NCBI GenBank assembly: GCA_015520475.1
Contig: WAQA01000108.1
Location: forward strand, 1-8,083
Source of the DNA: Candidatus Bathyarchaeota archaeon
GTDB taxonomy: Archaea; Thermoproteota; Bathyarchaeia; Bathyarchaeales; WAQA01
Length of the DNA stretch: 8,083 bases
Reading direction: 5' to 3'
The position numbers and the translations under genes are program-made. Positions 5,853-8,083 of the stretch are shown here, piece by piece. Below the pieces are notes generated by a model. The model was not told the DNA's origin, did not search any database, and saw only the letters and a list, made by a program, of their open reading frames with translations. The number at the start of each line of letters is the position of its first letter. Within the stretch, counting starts at the first letter, position 1.

Positions 5853-5963
5853 ATGGAGTTATATGTCTACGGGGCATCCATGTACTGGAGACTGCAACCA
5901 ATGATTCTCGAACCGTTCAATCTGGAGGTTACATGCGTGATTCTTAAGCCTCCAGTATATTAG
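5853..5963 (+). CDS. Possible 36-residue leaderless small protein
   Basis: This short ORF (beginning MELYVYGASMYWRLQ and ending in KPPVY) matches no family I know. In its favour, the ATG lies exactly where transcription from the TATA element at 5821-5831 should begin, which is the normal layout for leaderless archaeal genes. It also fills the htpX-thuA gap, ending on a TAG that overlaps the convergent thuA stop by a few bases. Against it, it is short and the same DNA contains strong inverted repeats that may reflect a structured RNA instead. There is no obvious membrane segment, although it is rich in hydrophobic and aromatic residues, with one cysteine. Confidence 0.3.
   Translation: MELYVYGASMYWRLQPMILEPFNLEVTCVILKPPVY
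5880..5960. repeat. Inverted repeats with two mutually exclusive pairings
   Basis: Bases 5880-5890 and 5950-5960 can form an 11-pair stem (ten Watson-Crick and one G-U) around TACTGGAG/CTCCAGTA. CTGGAG occurs again at 5922-5927, so CTGGAGG (5922-5928) can instead pair perfectly with CCTCCAG (5949-5955). Within the long stem, TGCAACC (5893-5899) can pair with GGTTACA (5927-5933) with one mismatch. No T-run follows on either strand, so a classical terminator is not evident. Confidence 0.45.
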
Positions 5964-6688
5964 AGGTCTTCAAGTGGTTCTGTCCTGCCGAACCGCGCCT
6001 TCACACCCCTTACAGGCGAGGCCCAATAAACAGCGTTGCCGATGATCTTCAGGATGGATCTGTCATGGTAGATTGGGTAGGTTTCATGGCCTGGACGGAA
6101 ATAGAAGATTTTTCCGGCTCCACGATAGAAGCAGCATCCGCTCCTGAAGACCTCTCCACCCTTAAACCAGCTTATAAAGATTAATTCGTCTGGTGGGGGT
6201 ATATCGAATGGTTCTCCATACATCTCTGCATGTTCAATCTCGACGTATTCTCCCAGTCCATCGGTTATTGGGTGGCCGCGGTTAACTATCCAGAGCCTCT
6301 CCTTCTCACCGATCTCCCTCCATTTAAGGTTGCATGTGGTTCCCATTAAACGCTTGAAGATCTTTGAGAAGTGGGCTGAGTGGAGAACTATCAGGCCCAT
6401 CCCATCGAGTATTACGCGTTTATATATCTTATCGACTATTCTATCGTCCACCTTGTCATGGGCTATATGTCCCCACCATATTAGAACATCCGTTGTATTC
6501 AGGGTTTGGTCTCCAAGTCCATGATCAGGCTGGTTTAGAGTTGCGGTTCTAACATCCAACCTCTCAAGATTCTTCAGGTATCCTGCTATGGCGTTGTGGA
6601 TTCCTTCAGGGTATACCTCTGCAACCCTCTCATTCTCCCTCTCATGTATAAACTCGTTCCAGACCGTTACTCTAATCTTCCCATCCAA
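5960..6688 (-). CDS. ThuA-like protein (class I amidotransferase fold)
   Basis: A 242-residue protein of the ThuA family (Pfam PF06283-like), linked in rhizobia to trehalose utilisation and structurally related to class I glutamine amidotransferases. The biochemical activity of most members is unsettled. Visible family features are the N-terminal strand 'IRVTVWNEFIHE' (5-16), 'DVLIWWGHIAHD' (67-78), 'GLIVLHSAHFSKIFK' (98-112), 'GHPITDGL' (138-145), the acid-rich 'IEHAEMYGEPF' (151-161) and the C-terminal 'FYFRPGHETYP' (195-205). The sequence is complete and soluble, without a signal peptide. The start is TTG 6688, supported by GGAGGG at 6700-6695, six bases away; the nearby ATG is out of frame. 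No sugar transport or catabolic gene is next to it, so a trehalose role is not supported here. It is probably transcribed alone. Confidence 0.87.
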   Translation of the reverse strand: MDGKIRVTVWNEFIHERENERVAEVYPEGIHNAIAGYLKNLERLDVRTATLNQPDHGLGDQTLNTTDVLIWWGHIAHDKVDDRIVDKIYKRVILDGMGLIVLHSAHFSKIFKRLMGTTCNLKWREIGEKERLWIVNRGHPITDGLGEYVEIEHAEMYGEPFDIPPPDELIFISWFKGGEVFRSGCCFYRGAGKIFYFRPGHETYPIYHDRSILKIIGNAVYWASPVRGVKARFGRTEPLEDL

Positions 6689-6694
6689 TCTTAA

Positions 6695-6728
6695 CCCTCC
6701 TAATCTAATGGGGCGGGAATATAATAAA
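6695..6728 (-). promoter_or_regulatory. TATA box and Shine-Dalgarno of the thuA-like gene
   Basis: The minus strand has TTTATTATATT at 6728-6718 and GGAGGG at 6700-6695. The predicted transcript start (about 6697-6700) nearly coincides with the Shine-Dalgarno, so the leader is very short or the start is slightly further upstream. The promoter separates this gene from fau-1. Confidence 0.5.
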
Positions 6729-6766
6729 TGGTTTTTGCTGATGCCTGTTCCCTTTTAATGTTGCAT

Positions 6767-7822
6767 CTACTCCTCGACGGATTCGCTTTTCATCCTTAGG
6801 GACTCTATTATCCCCTCAAGTTTATCCTTCACTATCTCACCTAGCCTTTTTGAGATGTATCCTTCAGCAATCTTCTCCTCGAGCTTTTCGAGATCTAATC
6901 TTCTGAAGGTTCCATTCGGCCAGAGGCAGACGTCAACCTCCAAGTCTATGTAGCGTATCCTTCCAGGATAGAGTTCGATTGGAGTGTTCAGGTTTATGTA
7001 TGTGCCCTTATACTCTCCATCGGATGAGAAGTAGTTTGTTCTGAAGCTCCAGCCGCCTATCCTCATATCTGTAAGTGCATAGTCACCGCTCTCCTTCGGA
7101 ATCTTCAATCCGTCATATATGCCTTTCCTATTGAAGACTCTGAGAAGCCTGATTCTTCCCTCCTCATAATCGAAGAAGACTACTTTTGCATTGCCGAGAT
7201 GGAAGATTCTTCCATCAATCTTAACATGCTCGATTCGGATCTTAGAGTTTAATCTTGGATACTCGGATCTTAGGGATTCCTTTAGGAGATTCATAACCTC
7301 ATCCCTTGAGACGTTGCTCTCAAGCATCTTCTCAGCCACTTCGAGGAGATAGGTCATTCTTCCGCCGCAGGCCCTTAAGTAGTGGTGTCCATCGACGGTC
7401 GGCGTAACCGAGCCTCTCAGCTCATCCAGTTTCCTCTTAGAGGCTGCAGGGAACTCTATGCTTATCATGTTCCCCCTATTAATGTTCATTGGAATCATGG
7501 ATTCTTCAGATGATCGGTTCTGGTTGAGGGTTGATTCTCCAGTGTAACTGTGCAGTATGGATCCTCTTATTATGACGTCGTCTAGGGTTGATTGGAGTAT
7601 TGAGGAGAACGTTTTAAGGGCTTCGTCTCCGCCGACCGCGTTGACTCCTTGCCTATCGAATCTGTCATAGATGTTTATGTCAGGAGGCTCATCATAATCG
7701 ATGGATAACCTGAATCTCTCCTTTATCTTCTGGGATGGATCAACTATTCTGAAGCCTTCGTCGATTAGAAGTTTTGTGAGGGCTGTTGTGTAGATTCCTC
7801 TTATACGAGCCTTGAACGGCAC
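6767..7822 (-). CDS. fau-1: FAU-1-type ribonuclease / RNA-binding protein, short form
   Basis: FAU-1 binds AU-rich RNA loops and acts as a ribonuclease in rRNA (pre-5S) maturation in Thermococcales. It is the archaeal relative of RNase E/G joined to a DUF402 domain. Here 'RIRGIYTTALTKLL' (6-19) and 'IVDPSQKIKERF' (26-37) are the characteristic N-terminus. 'SIEFPAASKRKLDELR' (121-136) and 'TPTVDGHHYLRACGG' (140-154) form the conserved middle. DUF402 runs from about 210 to 310, with 'YKGTYINLNTPIELYPGRIR' and 'IDLEVDVCLWPNG'. The product is 351 residues, whereas family members I know are about 400-470. The region between about 85 and 118 is polar and low in complexity and seems too short for an S1-like RNA-binding domain. 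GTG 7822 is the only start, directly after an in-frame stop; GGGAGG at 7840-7835 lies 12 bases away. It follows rtcA by 27 bases, so the two probably form an operon. Confidence 0.88.
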   Translation of the reverse strand: MPFKARIRGIYTTALTKLLIDEGFRIVDPSQKIKERFRLSIDYDEPPDINIYDRFDRQGVNAVGGDEALKTFSSILQSTLDDVIIRGSILHSYTGESTLNQNRSSEESMIPMNINRGNMISIEFPAASKRKLDELRGSVTPTVDGHHYLRACGGRMTYLLEVAEKMLESNVSRDEVMNLLKESLRSEYPRLNSKIRIEHVKIDGRIFHLGNAKVVFFDYEEGRIRLLRVFNRKGIYDGLKIPKESGDYALTDMRIGGWSFRTNYFSSDGEYKGTYINLNTPIELYPGRIRYIDLEVDVCLWPNGTFRRLDLEKLEEKIAEGYISKRLGEIVKDKLEGIIESLRMKSESVEE

Positions 7823-7849
7823 CTACCTATTTTTCCTCCCACAGCAAGG

Positions 7850-8083
7850 TTATTCCTTGATTATCTGATGGTTTCTTCCCTTCCTTGAGGTTTTAATGTC
7901 AACATCCAGTATCTCCTTTACAAGCCATATATTTGTTTCAAGATGATCAGTTATTTTTCTGGTCAGGTATGTTGAGTATCCGCTGGAGAGGGCTATGTAT
8001 GGGATGAGCATGTCGGCTAGATGAATATCCACTGTAGCCTTCGATTCAATCTCAGCAGTAAGGTTCCTCGCCGTCTCCAACCC
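7850..8083 (-). CDS. rtcA: RNA 3'-terminal phosphate cyclase RtcA, C-terminal part
   Basis: The gene enters from the right edge, so only the last 77 residues are present and the start lies outside the window. They contain the RtcA C-terminal block: 'GLETARNLTAEIESKATVD' followed by 'IHLADMLIPYIALS' and 'ITDHLETNIWLVKEIL'. In the E. coli enzyme the His of the matching 'HLADQL' motif is the nucleophile that becomes adenylylated, so the catalytic residue is retained. RtcA uses ATP to turn an RNA 3'-phosphate into a 2',3'-cyclic phosphate, in repair or tRNA and rRNA processing. After the core comes a short basic tail (KTSRKGRNHQ). The stop is TAA at 7852-7850. Fau-1 begins 27 bases downstream on the same strand, which links an RNA-end enzyme with a ribonuclease. 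Confidence 0.9.
   Translation of the reverse strand, partial: GLETARNLTAEIESKATVDIHLADMLIPYIALSSGYSTYLTRKITDHLETNIWLVKEILDVDIKTSRKGRNHQIIKE

Noticed and set aside
6740..6767. GATGC/GCATC inverted repeat after fau-1
   Set aside because: Five pairs around an 18-base loop with no T-run on the minus strand; likely chance.
1..8083. CRISPR array, transposon, integrase or attachment repeats
   Set aside because: No repeated spacer-like units, no transposase-like protein and no long direct repeats were seen. Genes look native and similar in codon use.

Overview
The window looks like a piece of chromosome from a thermophilic archaeon, most likely of the Thermoproteota/TACK type. The taxonomic call is an inference. 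It rests on the gene set (ABCE1, the KEOPS subunit Cgi121, a Tan1-like THUMP protein, FAU-1, an archaeal-type phosphoribosyltransferase), archaeal TATA boxes about 26 bp before predicted transcript starts, AGG/AGA arginine and ATA isoleucine codon preference, and frequent TTG/GTG starts. Gene order is compact and there is no sign of a mobile element, CRISPR array, tRNA or rRNA gene.

Layout. Bases 77-946 carry two plus-strand genes: a 48-residue YHS metal-binding protein and a membrane-anchored beta-rich extracytoplasmic protein of unknown function. Bases 1027-2814 (minus) encode the ribosome-recycling ATPase ABCE1, here started at a TTG that removes a spurious N-terminal extension. The 230-base gap after it holds a candidate C/D box guide RNA with its own TATA box, then the promoter of a THUMP/Tan1-like gene (3047-3589, plus) that appears to be leaderless. 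This gene converges on a minus-strand pair, a purine-type phosphoribosyltransferase and Cgi121, whose stop and start codons overlap (ATGA). Next upstream on the minus strand is an HtpX-like membrane protease (4818-5780). A TATA element that reads well in both directions separates it from a short region holding a possible 36-codon leaderless ORF and two mutually exclusive hairpins. A ThuA-like protein (5960-6688), a short FAU-1 ribonuclease (6767-7822) and the C-terminal end of RtcA (7850 to the window edge) complete the minus strand.

Functional theme. Many genes here act on RNA or translation: ABCE1 (ribosome splitting), THUMP/Tan1 (tRNA acetylation), Cgi121 (t6A37 synthesis), FAU-1 (rRNA processing), RtcA (RNA end cyclisation) and the candidate guide RNA (2'-O-methylation). 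They sit in several separate transcription units, so the theme is a neighbourhood of information-processing genes, not one pathway operon. I see no clear new multi-gene system. The least explained pieces are the candidate C/D RNA at 2902-2975, the structured short-ORF region at 5853-5963, and the shortened FAU-1.
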